Origin: Nocardia carnea NBRC 14403
Lineage (GTDB): Bacteria > Actinomycetota > Actinomycetes > Mycobacteriales > Mycobacteriaceae
Direction: 5' to 3'
Assembly: GCF_000308515.1 (NCBI RefSeq)
Contig: NZ_BAFV01000013.1
Span: forward strand, 124,001-188,000
DNA length: 64,000 bases
In this document: piece by piece, positions 54,216 through 62,653 of the stretch
Numbering within the stretch: position 1 is the stretch's first letter
Layout: each line of letters opens with the position of its first letter
Program-made: the position numbers and the translations under genes
Notes under the pieces: model-generated
The model's database searches: none
The model's input: the letters and a program-made list of their open reading frames with translations, nothing else
Told to the model about the DNA's origin: nothing

Positions 54216-55282
54216 GTGACTGTCCATCCCGTCCTTTCCCCTGCACGAGTCGGCGATCTGCGGCTTTGCAACCGAGCCGCGGTGGCTCCGATGTCGCGGG
54301 TCAGTACCGCGGACGACGGTGTGCCCACGGCGACCATGGCCGAGTACTACGCGCGGTTCGCCGCGGGTGGATTCGGGCTGGTCATCACCGAGGGCACCTA
54401 AATCGATGAGCGATTCAGTCAGGCATATCCCGATCAGCCCGGGATCGTGACCGCGGAACAGGTCGAGGGCTGGCGCCGGGTGGTCGACGCCGTGCACGGG
54501 GCGGGTGGAAGTATTGCGCTGCAGTTGATGCACGCCGGAGCCCTGGTCCAGGGCAACCGGCACAGCGAGCGGACGATTGCGCCGTCCGCGGTGCCGCCGA
54601 AGGGCGCGAAAATGCCCGCCTACGGCGGTGAGGGTCCGTTCGCGTTACCCGAGGCGGCCGCCCGGGCAGATATCGGTGACCTCATCGAGGGGTTCGCGTT
54701 CGCGGCCGGGCAGGCTCGGGCGGCCGGATTCGATGCGGTGGAGATCCACGGCGCCAACGGGTACCTGATCGATCAGTTCCTGACCGAATACACCAATCTG
54801 CGTGACGACGAATACGGCGGTGACGCTGCCGGGCGTGTGCCGTTCGCAGTGGAGGTGGTCGAGGCGGTACGGGCGGCGGTCGGAGCCGGGTTCCCGATCG
54901 GGCTGCGGCTCTCGCAGACCAAGGTGAACGATTTCGGTTACCGCTGGTCCGGGGCGGCGGAAGCCGAGACGATTTTCCGGGCGGTCACCGCTGCGGGAGT
55001 CGACTACCTGCACCTCGCCAGCGAGGGACGGGACTGGTACGAGACCGCCACCTTGGACACCGGCGAACGATCACGCGACTGGCCAGGAACGTCACCGGCC
55101 TTCCGGTTCTGGCGAACGGTGGTATGCACGCACCGGAACTGGCGCGGACGGTGCTCGACGAGGGCCATGCGGACGTGGTGACACTCGGCCGGGGCGCGCT
55201 GGCGAATCCGGATTGGCCGCAGGTGATCGCCGCGGGTGAGCGTCCCGCGGAGTTCGATCGTGCATTGCTGACTCCGATGTGA
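54216..55282 (+). pseudogene. NADH:flavin oxidoreductase (old yellow enzyme) interrupted by a stop and a frameshift
   Basis: Read across, it is an OYE-family FMN enzyme: VLSPARVGDLRLCNRAAVAPMSRVS at the start, QLMHAGALVQ near residue 100, the conserved VEIHGANGYLIDQFLTEYTNLRDDEYGG in the middle, and LANGGMHAPELARTVLDEGHADVVTLGRGALANPDWP at the end. GTG 54216 has AGGAG upstream. Codon 62 is TAA (54399-54401) where the family has a Tyr (EGTYID). Both sides are in the same frame, so one substitution explains it. Between about 55020 and 55073 the frame changes once more; the C-terminal part continues to 55282 in another frame. Loss appears recent because the remainder is well conserved. Confidence 0.88.
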
Positions 55283-55347
55283 TGCTGGCAAGCCAGAAAT
55301 CCTGGAACGCACGCGTCATGGCGACCGCTGTGTGATCCGATAGCCGG

Positions 55348-55839
55348 GTGGCGACCATCGACGAAGCGGCGATTCCCGCACGAGCGCGGCTGGCGGCCGG
55401 TGCGCTGTTCGTCCGGGGAAACGACATACTCCTGGTGCACAAGGTCTACGGGAACGGCTGGGATATTCCCGGGGGCTATGTGGAGCCAGGCGAGGCGCCG
55501 AGTGCCGCGTGTCGTCGCGAGGTCCGGGAGGAACTCGGGTTCGACCGGCGGCCCGGGAGGCTGCTGGCCCACGATTGGGCACCGAGCTCCGGCGAAGGCG
55601 ACAAGATCCTTTATGTGTTCGACGGTGGCGAACTCGGCGCGGTCGCGGGTTCGATCGTTCTCCAGGCAGCCGAGCTGGATCGGTGGGAATGGGTCGATAT
55701 CGGCGTAGTCGGTGATTTCGTGGTGCCGAGGTTGGTTCGCCGGCTCCGCCGAGCACACGCCGCCAGGTCGAGTGGGGCGCCGGTCTACCTGGAACACGGT
55801 GAGCCGGAGCGGGTTCCGGACGGCTTGCCCGGAACGTGA
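55348..55839 (+). CDS. Nudix hydrolase
   Basis: A 163-aa protein with an exact Nudix box, [23 protein letters not shown] (residues ~46-68). Nudix enzymes cleave nucleoside diphosphate-linked compounds; the segment [15 protein letters not shown] resembles general NTP/ADP-ribose types but substrate cannot be fixed. GTG start at 55348, 66 bp after the OYE pseudogene. It appears intact. Confidence 0.88.
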   Translation: MATIDEAAIPARARLAAGALFVRGNDILLVHKVYGNGWDIPGGYVEPGEAPSAACRREVREELGFDRRPGRLLAHDWAPSSGEGDKILYVFDGGELGAVAGSIVLQAAELDRWEWVDIGVVGDFVVPRLVRRLRRAHAARSSGAPVYLEHGEPERVPDGLPGT

Positions 55840-56055
55840 GATGGGATCGCGCGGGGCGAAGCGAAGACCGTTGACCTGCTTCCGGACGATATCGGCGACG
55901 ACGGTGCAGCGGGCCGACCGCACGGGCATCGGCTGTCCAGGACAGGACGGTCGTGCGTGAGACGGCCGTTGCCGTGGCGGTCGAGGAATGTGAAATGTGA
56001 TATAGGGGAGGGCGGTTGATCGAGCGGGGAGGGGTGGCGCTACGGTGTACGGGCT

Positions 56056-56646
56056 ATGAGGGACGCTGCGACAACGATTTCGGGGGCCTGGCGGAGCGAG
56101 GACGGAACGGCGGTCGCCTTCCGTGATGCCGCAGTGGCCTGGGCTATGGCCGCTCATGAAGTGCTGGCAGAGACCGCGACGGAGTACGGGTACTTCGTCA
56201 CGGTGCAGGAGCTGGCCGAGCGGGTACAGGAGATGTCGGGGGTGCGTACCGACGCACCGACCCGCACCTGGATGGACGCGATTCTGCGAAAGGTGGCCCG
56301 GCGCTGCCACAACGCCGGCGAGCCGCCGCTGACGGCGCTGTGCGTGAAGCGGAATCTGAAGGTGAGCGACAGCTACAAGTATGTGCTGGAGCTGGCCGCG
56401 CTGCCGGTGCCGGCGGATATCGAAACCCACGCCGCGTATGCCCGCTGGGCCTGCTATGCCGCGCACGGTGCCGATGTTCCCGCCGACGGCGGCACCCCGC
56501 CGCTGATTTCGCGAGGCGGGTCGGCCAAGCGCTCCAGTGGATCCGTCGCGACCCGGCCGGCGCCGCCGAAAACGGAATCGCGGACGGTCGTGTGCAAGAG
56601 CTGTTTCATCCAGCTGCCCGCCACCGGGATCTGCGAACACTGCTGA
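56056..56646 (+). CDS. Hypothetical protein with C-terminal zinc-ribbon motif
   Basis: 196 aa. Residues ~20-125 form a helical domain without a recognised family: VTVQELAERVQEMSGV...TRTWMDAILRKVARRCHNAGEPPLTALCVK. A Ser/Pro/Arg linker follows, then VCKSCFIQLPATGICEHC, a CxxC...CxxC zinc-ribbon-like ending. It resembles conserved actinobacterial hypotheticals; function unknown. No close operon partner: the following gene is convergent with an 11-bp gap. Confidence 0.7.
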   Translation: MRDAATTISGAWRSEDGTAVAFRDAAVAWAMAAHEVLAETATEYGYFVTVQELAERVQEMSGVRTDAPTRTWMDAILRKVARRCHNAGEPPLTALCVKRNLKVSDSYKYVLELAALPVPADIETHAAYARWACYAAHGADVPADGGTPPLISRGGSAKRSSGSVATRPAPPKTESRTVVCKSCFIQLPATGICEHC

Positions 56647-56657
56647 CCCGCTCTACC

Positions 56658-57401
56658 TCAGGCGAGAGTCGTATGCCAGAGGACGGCGGCGGTCAGCGCG
56701 CCGGCGCCGTTGACCGCCCAGTGCAGGGCGATGGGGGCCAGTAGGCTGCCGCTGCGGTGGCGGAGCCAGGTGAATACGACCGCGGCGGCCGCGGTGGCGG
56801 CTACGGCGAGCAGGATTCCCGCGATCTGGCCGAGCAGGCCGCCGCCGAGTATCCCGGACAGGCCGCGGTTGCCGGTGGTGAGGCCGAAGGACGAGGCGAT
56901 ATGCCAGAGGCCGAACAGTAGGGACCCGGCGGCGAAGACACCGCGGGCGCCCCACAGCCGGTCGAGTGTGCCGTGCAGTACTCCGCGGAAGGCGAGTTCT
57001 TCCGGGATCACGGTTTGCAGGGGGATGACGATCATCGAGGCGATGAGGGCGCCGGAGATCGTGGCGTAACGGTCGGCGAGAAAGAACGGCCGGGTCCAGG
57101 GGAGGGCGGCGCCGATGGCGACCGCGGCCAGCACCACCCCGACAGCGGCGAGGGCGTATTTGGTTCCGGTGCGCCAATGCCGTGGGGACAGGCCCAGCTC
57201 CGACCAGTGCAGGCCCCGGCGGCGCATCAGCGCCAGCAGCACCAGGGCGGCGACCGGGACACTGACGATATTGGCCCACACCGTGGTGAAGTGGGCGATC
57301 AGGTTGGTGCAGACGAGTACGACCACCACGACCGCGACATCGATATAAGCGTGGATTTTATGCCGCGGAGCAGCCATTTTCTCGGGAACCGGGTGGAGCA
57401 T
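56658..57401 (-). CDS. CPBP-family intramembrane protease
   Basis: A 247-aa polytopic membrane protein of the CAAX protease/bacteriocin-processing (CPBP, Abi) family. The three motifs are seen: EELAFRG (EExxxR), FGLWHIA (FxxxH) and HWAVN (HxxxN), embedded in about seven hydrophobic segments. These intramembrane glutamic proteases have few known substrates in actinobacteria. An in-frame ATG at 57377 is an alternative start. Confidence 0.88.
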   Translation of the reverse strand: MLHPVPEKMAAPRHKIHAYIDVAVVVVVLVCTNLIAHFTTVWANIVSVPVAALVLLALMRRRGLHWSELGLSPRHWRTGTKYALAAVGVVLAAVAIGAALPWTRPFFLADRYATISGALIASMIVIPLQTVIPEELAFRGVLHGTLDRLWGARGVFAAGSLLFGLWHIASSFGLTTGNRGLSGILGGGLLGQIAGILLAVAATAAAAVVFTWLRHRSGSLLAPIALHWAVNGAGALTAAVLWHTTLA

Positions 57402-57567
57402 TCGGCCCAGTGTACGGATCGGCCGGAACCCCTCGCAGGGACGTGCCGGGCGACCGCGTTCACCCGGCGGGACTCCGGATGCTCGATTAGCATATGCGGC
57501 GCGGCAAGGCTGCGAGCTTTAGCTTGCCGGCGGTACAACCAGCTGTTTCCGGGGAAAGTGGGTTGTG

Positions 57568-59100
57568 ATGTCGACCGGCGATATGGACGCCGAGCGGCGT
57601 TCCGGCCGTGCCCGGTGGCGAGCGGTGGGGTGGCTGCTCGCAGTGATCGTACTGGTGGCCGTGGTGCCGGTGCTGGCCGGTGATCGGATGCGGATTCCGT
57701 ATTACAGCCAGGAACTGGATTGGGCGTTGTGCAATACGCCGTCGGTCGATACTCCCGGTGTCGAATGCGCGGATGTGGTCGTCCCGCTCGACTACTCCGA
57801 CCCCGACGGCCGCACCCTCACGGTGGTGATCTCCCGGGTACCGGCCACCGATCCGGATCGGCGGCGCGGAATCCTGATGTCGAACCCGGGCGGACCAGGG
57901 GCGGCGGGGTTGGACAGCCCGGCGCTGCTGGGGGATGTGCTGAGCCCTGATGTGCTCGCACAGTACGACCTGATCGGTATGGACCCACGCGGTATCGGTG
58001 CCTCCGATCCCGCGCCGCCCTGCGGCTGGCCGGTCTCGGAAGCCGTTCGGTCGGCTGGGCCGACCCCCGCGGGTTTCGACGAAGAGGTGTTGTTCGCCGG
58101 TGAGCTGGCGGCGGCTTGCCTGGACGGCGATATCGAGAAGCTGCGTCATCTCACGACCCGTAATACGGCGCGGGATATGGATCTGGTTCGCGCCGTGCTG
58201 GGCGAGGAGAAGATCAATTACTTCGGGTTGTCCTACGGGACGTATCTGGGGGCGGTGTTCACCGAGATGTTCCCGCACCGCAGCGACCGGATGGTGCTCG
58301 ACAGCGCCATAGATCCGGACCGCTACTGGACCGGTCTCGTCCAGGACTGGGGCCCGGCCGATGAGATCGCCTTCGACGACTGGGCCCGCTGGGCCGCTGC
58401 CCGCAACGCCACCTACGGTCTGGGCGCCACCGCGCCGGAGGTCCGCGCGACGGTGGACGGGTTGTATCAGCGGACGGCGCGGGAGCCGATCGTGGTCGAC
58501 GGCTACCCGATCGACGACCATATCTTCCCCTTCATCCTGCACAACCTGCTGCGCAGCTATCAGGTGAACGAAACACTGGCCGCGACGGTGCGCGATATCG
58601 CCGCCGCCACCGCGGGGGATACGCGGAGTTCCGCCGAATCCGGGCTCGCGGACCTGCTCGAGGCACTGTTCACCGGCGAGAACTCGGAACTGATGTTCGT
58701 TGCCTGCGGTGACGCCGATGCCCCGGACGACCCGCAGTGGTACCGGCGCAATATCGAAGCCACCCGCGCCACCCAGCCGCTGTTCGGGGCGCTCGCGAAC
58801 AATATTCAGCCGTGCGCGTTCTGGCCGCCACCGGTGGAACCGGCGACCGTGGTGCGTAACGAGGTGCCGGCGCTGATCGTGCAGGCGACCGGTGACCCGC
58901 GGACGCCCTACAGCGAGGCGGTTCAGCTGCACCGGCACCTCAGCGGGTCACGGCTGGTGACGCTGCGCGATGTCCGCATCCACCTCACGTTCCGGCCCGG
59001 GCTCAGCAGTTGCGTGAACAACGCGATCAACGGCTATCTCGGCACCGGGCAACTCCCCGCCACGGATATCACCTGCACCCCGAATCAGCCGGCGCGATGA
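57568..59100 (+). CDS. Alpha/beta hydrolase, S33 tripeptidyl-aminopeptidase-like
   Basis: A 510-aa exported or anchored hydrolase. Residues ~18-38 form a hydrophobic signal/anchor. The oxyanion segment is MSNPGGPGAAG, RGIGASDP follows, the nucleophile is GLSYGTYLG near residue 226, and the C-terminal TAP-like domain holds the acid and the His (RDVRIHLTF). Cys pairs fit extracellular disulfides. Members cleave N-terminal peptides or release esters at the surface. GTG at 57565 is an alternative. The stop overlaps the opposing pseudouridine synthase by 16 bp. Confidence 0.88.
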   Translation: MSTGDMDAERRSGRARWRAVGWLLAVIVLVAVVPVLAGDRMRIPYYSQELDWALCNTPSVDTPGVECADVVVPLDYSDPDGRTLTVVISRVPATDPDRRRGILMSNPGGPGAAGLDSPALLGDVLSPDVLAQYDLIGMDPRGIGASDPAPPCGWPVSEAVRSAGPTPAGFDEEVLFAGELAAACLDGDIEKLRHLTTRNTARDMDLVRAVLGEEKINYFGLSYGTYLGAVFTEMFPHRSDRMVLDSAIDPDRYWTGLVQDWGPADEIAFDDWARWAAARNATYGLGATAPEVRATVDGLYQRTAREPIVVDGYPIDDHIFPFILHNLLRSYQVNETLAATVRDIAAATAGDTRSSAESGLADLLEALFTGENSELMFVACGDADAPDDPQWYRRNIEATRATQPLFGALANNIQPCAFWPPPVEPATVVRNEVPALIVQATGDPRTPYSEAVQLHRHLSGSRLVTLRDVRIHLTFRPGLSSCVNNAINGYLGTGQLPATDITCTPNQPAR

Positions 59101-60041
59101 CCGGAGACCGGCTCACCGGCCCACCCGTCGGGGTCGGTCCAGGCCTGTAGGGATCGCGTGGTTTCGAATCGCCGGGGCTCGCCGGTGCGTGGATCGGTGA
59201 ATTCCAGGGTTGCCGCCAGCAGCTGGAGAGGGCGGCGGTAGTCGTCGAGCTGTTTATCGGTGATCACCGGGTAGAAATCGTCGCCGAGAATGGGGATACC
59301 CAGCGAGTTCATATGCAGGCGCAGCTGATGGGTGCGTCCGGTGGCCGGGTGCAGCCGGTAGCGGCCGAGTTCACCGCGCCGTTCGACGAGTTCGATGCGG
59401 GTGCGTGCGTTCGGCGGGCCCGGCACCTCCTGTGCCGCGAGGATGTGTTTCTCCTTGATGATCCGGCTCACCAGCTCGACCGGGAAATCCAGTTCGGGCC
59501 GTAATCCGGCCACGGCCTCGTATTCCTTGCGGACGTGTTGCCGCTGGAACATCGTCTGATAGGCGCCGCGGGATGCCGGGTCGATCACGAACAGCACCAG
59601 CCCGGCGGTCGCGCGGTCGAGCCGGTGCGCGGGTATCAGATCGGGCAGGTCGAGTTCGCGGCGCAGCTTGACCAGTGCGGTCTGCAGGATATGGCTGCCG
59701 CGCGGGATGGTGGCCAGGAAGTGGGGCTTATCGGCAACCAGGATGGTGTCGTCGCGGTAGACGATCGGGATATCGAACGGGACCGGGTGTTCGGTGGGGA
59801 GGTCGCGATGGAACCAGACCGCGCCACCGGGGACGTAGGGGGAGTCGAGGCCGAGCGGGCCGTTCAGGTCGACGATATCGCCGGCCCGCAGCATCTCGTC
59901 GATCCGCGCCGGTTCCACGCGGGGCAATCGGTGGATCAGATGTTCGCGCAGGCTCGGCCAGTCACCGTCCTCGGGGAGCCGTAGCCGGGCCGGGTCGAGC
60001 CCGTACCGCTTCGGCAGCGGGGGCTGCTGCCTTCGTCGCAT
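59085..60041 (-). CDS. RluA-family pseudouridine synthase
   Basis: A 318-aa pseudouridine synthase. The catalytic motif is HRLDRATAGL (Asp near residue 143), with the preceding DKPHFLATIP and the later GRTHQLRLHMNSLGIPILGD, characteristic of RluA/RluC/RluD. The RNA target (rRNA or tRNA) is not known. It overlaps the 3' end of the hydrolase gene by 16 bp on the opposite strand. Confidence 0.92.
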   Translation of the reverse strand: MRRRQQPPLPKRYGLDPARLRLPEDGDWPSLREHLIHRLPRVEPARIDEMLRAGDIVDLNGPLGLDSPYVPGGAVWFHRDLPTEHPVPFDIPIVYRDDTILVADKPHFLATIPRGSHILQTALVKLRRELDLPDLIPAHRLDRATAGLVLFVIDPASRGAYQTMFQRQHVRKEYEAVAGLRPELDFPVELVSRIIKEKHILAAQEVPGPPNARTRIELVERRGELGRYRLHPATGRTHQLRLHMNSLGIPILGDDFYPVITDKQLDDYRRPLQLLAATLEFTDPRTGEPRRFETTRSLQAWTDPDGWAGEPVSGHRAG

Positions 60042-60092
60042 CGTCGCAGCATAGTCGGCGCGACCTGGGCGGCTGCGGCGCGGACCGGCCGG

Positions 60093-60767
60093 CTACTTCC
60101 AGTAACCCTGGGCCTTGATCCGGTTCTTCGGGAGTGTGGCGCGCAGGGTTTTCACTACGGCGCGGGTGGTGGCGGTATCGCAGGCGACCCAGGCGAACGC
60201 ATCCGTGGCGACCGTGAGCCCTTCGGCCGCCTCGCGGAGGGCGCGGCCGTCGTCGACGCGCTGGAGCCATGTCACCGTATGGTGCGGTTTGTTGCGTACG
60301 GGCAGTGTGGGGTCCGATTCGTACTGCCATTCCAGCCACACCCGCGCCGGGATGTCGCCGATCGCTTCGAGCAGGGTGTTCACCGCCGGTAGCGAGGCGC
60401 TGTCGCCGAAGATCACGTATTCGCCCGGGGTGTCGGCGGGTAGCTCGAAGTTCGAGCCCAGTACGGAGGTGTCGATGACCTCACCGGCCTGCGCCCGTTC
60501 CGCCCATTCGCCGGCCGGGCCGTTGTGGACGGCGAATTCGATGTAGAAGTGGTCGTTCTCGGGGTCCTGGTCGATCAGGGTGTAGCCGCGGTGGTGCAGT
60601 CTGTCGGTGTCGGCGTCCGGGATCCACAGCCGGATGAATTGGGTGGGGTGGACCGGATGGTCGTTCAGCAGCCCTCCGGCGGTGAAACCGATGCGGATGT
60701 ATTTGTCGGTGATCCGCTCGGTGGAGGTGACCGTCAGCCGGTAGTCGTCGGCCCGCCACACCTTCAT
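60093..60767 (-). CDS. Siderophore-interacting protein (ferric-siderophore reductase, ViuB/SIP family)
   Basis: A 224-aa SIP-type flavoprotein that reduces Fe(III)-siderophore to release iron in the cytoplasm. The FAD motif RGYTLI (RxYT) lies near residue 59, GSNFELP follows, and the NAD(P)H-domain signature FGDSASLPAVNTLLE lies near 125. ATG 60767 is preferred; a GTG nine codons upstream lacks support. An IdeR-like box is 28 bp upstream, so iron-dependent repression is very likely. The C-terminal GYWK ending is characteristic of the family. Confidence 0.92.
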   Translation of the reverse strand: MKVWRADDYRLTVTSTERITDKYIRIGFTAGGLLNDHPVHPTQFIRLWIPDADTDRLHHRGYTLIDQDPENDHFYIEFAVHNGPAGEWAERAQAGEVIDTSVLGSNFELPADTPGEYVIFGDSASLPAVNTLLEAIGDIPARVWLEWQYESDPTLPVRNKPHHTVTWLQRVDDGRALREAAEGLTVATDAFAWVACDTATTRAVVKTLRATLPKNRIKAQGYWK

Positions 60768-60794
60768 GATTACGCCATTGCTGCCTCTGCCCAC

Positions 60795-60813
60795 GCAGGT
60801 TAGCTTAACCTAA
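60795..60813 (-). promoter_or_regulatory. IdeR/DtxR-type iron box upstream of SIP
   Basis: Read on the reverse strand it is TTAGGTTAAGCTAACCTGC, 16 of 19 matches to the IdeR consensus TWAGGTTAGSCTWACCTWA. It lies in the SIP promoter. Confidence 0.85.
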
Positions 60814-60913
60814 CTTCGAAGCCTTGTCGGGGTTTGTCGAGACTGCTAGCCGGGGCCTGCCGACGAGTCTGCTCGGATGTATCGGTCGGATCCTGTTCGC
60901 GCGACGCAGGTCG

Positions 60914-60932
60914 GGATGTTAGCTTAGCCTAA
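60914..60932 (-). promoter_or_regulatory. Second IdeR-type box in the divergent region
   Basis: Reverse strand TTAGGCTAAGCTAACATCC, 14 of 19 matches to the IdeR consensus. It lies midway between the SIP gene and the adenylation-like gene. Confidence 0.7.
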
Positions 60933-60989
60933 GCGAATTGCGGGATGAAAATGCGGGATGTCGATATGGAGAATCCCACTCTCGCAATG

Positions 60990-61008
60990 TAAGGTAAGCC
61001 TAAGCGCA
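60990..61008 (+). promoter_or_regulatory. IdeR-type box upstream of the adenylation-like gene
   Basis: TAAGGTAAGCCTAAGCGCA, 15 of 19 matches to the IdeR consensus. It lies 110 bp before the ATG at 61119 and is nearly identical to the box before nbtG. Confidence 0.75.
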
Positions 61009-61118
61009 ATATGGTGTCAGGGTTCGGTGGTGACCGTGCCGAGCAGTGAAGCGGGAGCGGTGGTGAGCGATCCAGTGGTGATCGGTACCCGTGCGCTGCC
61101 CGCGCCAGGAGGTGACTG

Positions 61119-62171
61119 ATGACCGTCGTCGACGATATCCGGGGAATCGATTCGCTCGTTGCCGCGAGCCCGACAGCCGGTGAACGGGAACGCATCCTCG
61201 GTGAATGGGCCACCGGTGTCGAACCGTACGACCTGTCCCCGCTGGTCACCGTGATCCGGCACGGTCATATGGTGCCCGGTACGCGCGTCGCGGCCCGCTG
61301 TGGTGGCGATGTGGTGACCTACGGCGAACTGTTCGGCCGGCGCGACGGTATCGAAGGAGTCCGGGGTTCGTCCGCACTGCCCACGCCCACCGGATTCGCC
61401 GCGCTGCTCGCCGAATTCGTCACCGCCTCCCGGGTCGGTGCCGGGCGCTTCGGTTGCTCCGGCCTGCTGCTCGGCGCCGATGCGCTCGCCGTGGCCGTCG
61501 CCGATCGTCGAGGTGTCGCCGCCGACCGCCGGCTGCGCCGGGTGGACCCTGCGATGCGCCCTGCCGATGTCCGGCTGCTGGCGCTGCCGTGGGGCGATCC
61601 ACAGAACACTGCCGACCTGTTGGCGGCCTGGTCTTCGGGTGCGACTGTCGTGGTGCCGACCGAAGCGCAGCGCCGTGACCCGGTCGCGCTGGCCGCACTG
61701 ATCGAAACCCATGCGGTATCGCAGATCGTCGCTGACGCCGAACTTCCGATCCGGCTGGCCGAATGCGGGGCGGACCGGTTGCCGACCGTGGCGCGCTGGG
61801 ATCTGGTCGGCACCACGGGCGGATCGGCACTGCCGGAAGCGGTGCGCCGGTTGTCGCCGGATGCGGTGGCAACCATCGCCTATCACGCCTCGGCCTACCT
61901 GGGTGCGGTCGCACGGGGGCCGTTGGCGGCGACCGCCTGGACCCGTCCGGTGCCCGGTGCGAAAGTGTTGCTGCTGGACGAAGGCCGGTTGGTTCCGCCG
62001 GGTGTCGTCGGTGATGTCCACGTCGGCGGCCGTGCGCTGGGCACCGAATTCGCCGGTGGTCTCGAACGTGAGCGGTTCGTCGGTGATCCCTATGACCCCG
62101 GCGCGCGTCTGTTCCGGACGGGTCACCGGGGTTGGTGGACCTCCGAGGGCCGGTTGATCATCGAATCCTGA
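61119..62171 (+). CDS. Short adenylation-domain-like protein of the siderophore locus
   Basis: A 350-aa protein with the scaffold of an NRPS adenylation domain but few catalytic motifs: VVTYGELF (A1-like), the A4-region LLAAWSSGATVVVP, LLLDEGRLVPPGVVGDVHVGG (A6 region) and LFRTGHRGWW in place of YRTGD. There is no SGTTG-type P-loop, no YGxTE and no A8-A10. AGGAGGTG precedes the ATG. A ~30-codon GTG-initiated frame ends at the TGA that overlaps this ATG and could be a coupled leader. Iron boxes upstream and nbtG downstream link it to nocobactin/mycobactin-type siderophore synthesis. It resembles the degenerate A domains of the giant proteins at 12.8-32.6 kb. Confidence 0.75.
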   Translation: MTVVDDIRGIDSLVAASPTAGERERILGEWATGVEPYDLSPLVTVIRHGHMVPGTRVAARCGGDVVTYGELFGRRDGIEGVRGSSALPTPTGFAALLAEFVTASRVGAGRFGCSGLLLGADALAVAVADRRGVAADRRLRRVDPAMRPADVRLLALPWGDPQNTADLLAAWSSGATVVVPTEAQRRDPVALAALIETHAVSQIVADAELPIRLAECGADRLPTVARWDLVGTTGGSALPEAVRRLSPDAVATIAYHASAYLGAVARGPLAATAWTRPVPGAKVLLLDEGRLVPPGVVGDVHVGGRALGTEFAGGLERERFVGDPYDPGARLFRTGHRGWWTSEGRLIIES

Positions 62172-62653
62172 GCACGGCTTGCGTGGGTCGGGCCGGATGC
62201 GGTTTGTCCGCACTGCGTGGGTGATTCTGCTGTAGTCGTGGGCGCCGCCGACTACCAGAGTGCGTGCGGCAGGCCGGTTTCATGGTGGTCGGTCTCCGTG
62301 GCTGCACAGGGGGTCGAAGAACCGGGCGCGCCCCCGGCGGTGTTCCCGCCGAATCGGGCGGCCGGGCTTTCGCCGGTGCGGGTCGGCGCGGCCGGGATAG
62401 TGCGGCCGTAGTGCATCGCTCTCGGGCTGTGCCGCTGTGGCAGTTGATCCGCGGTTGTCGCTGTAGGTATTCGCGCTGTTCACAGGGTATTCGGTCGCGC
62501 TGCTGCGCTATTTTCCGATCGGACCGAGGGTTTCGCGAGGCAACCTCATGTAAGGTAAGCCTATGCGAACTCGGGTGGCCGGACTGTCCCGTGCGACAGG
62601 CGCCACCGTGTAGAACGCGACGCCATCGGGCTGTCGGGAAAGTGGGAGAACCA
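62172..62653. other. 482-bp region upstream of nbtG
   Basis: Noncoding by eye: open frames lack ribosome sites and similarity. Lower-GC section at 62450-62530. It contains the iron box at 62551 and presumably the nbtG promoter. A long in-frame extension of nbtG into this region is not family-like and is not used. Confidence 0.6.
62551..62569 (+). promoter_or_regulatory. IdeR-type box upstream of nbtG
   Basis: TAAGGTAAGCCTATGCGAA, 15 of 19 matches to the IdeR consensus, 85 bp before the GTG start. Confidence 0.8.

Noticed and set aside
57568..59100. Thioesterase for the NRPS-like pair
   Set aside because: It has a signal/anchor and S33 TAP-like architecture and lies 25 kb away; it is an exported peptidase-like hydrolase.
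62264..62653. 130-codon N-terminal extension of nbtG
   Set aside because: MbtG-type proteins start at the FAD motif; the extension includes the iron box and a stretch without coding character.
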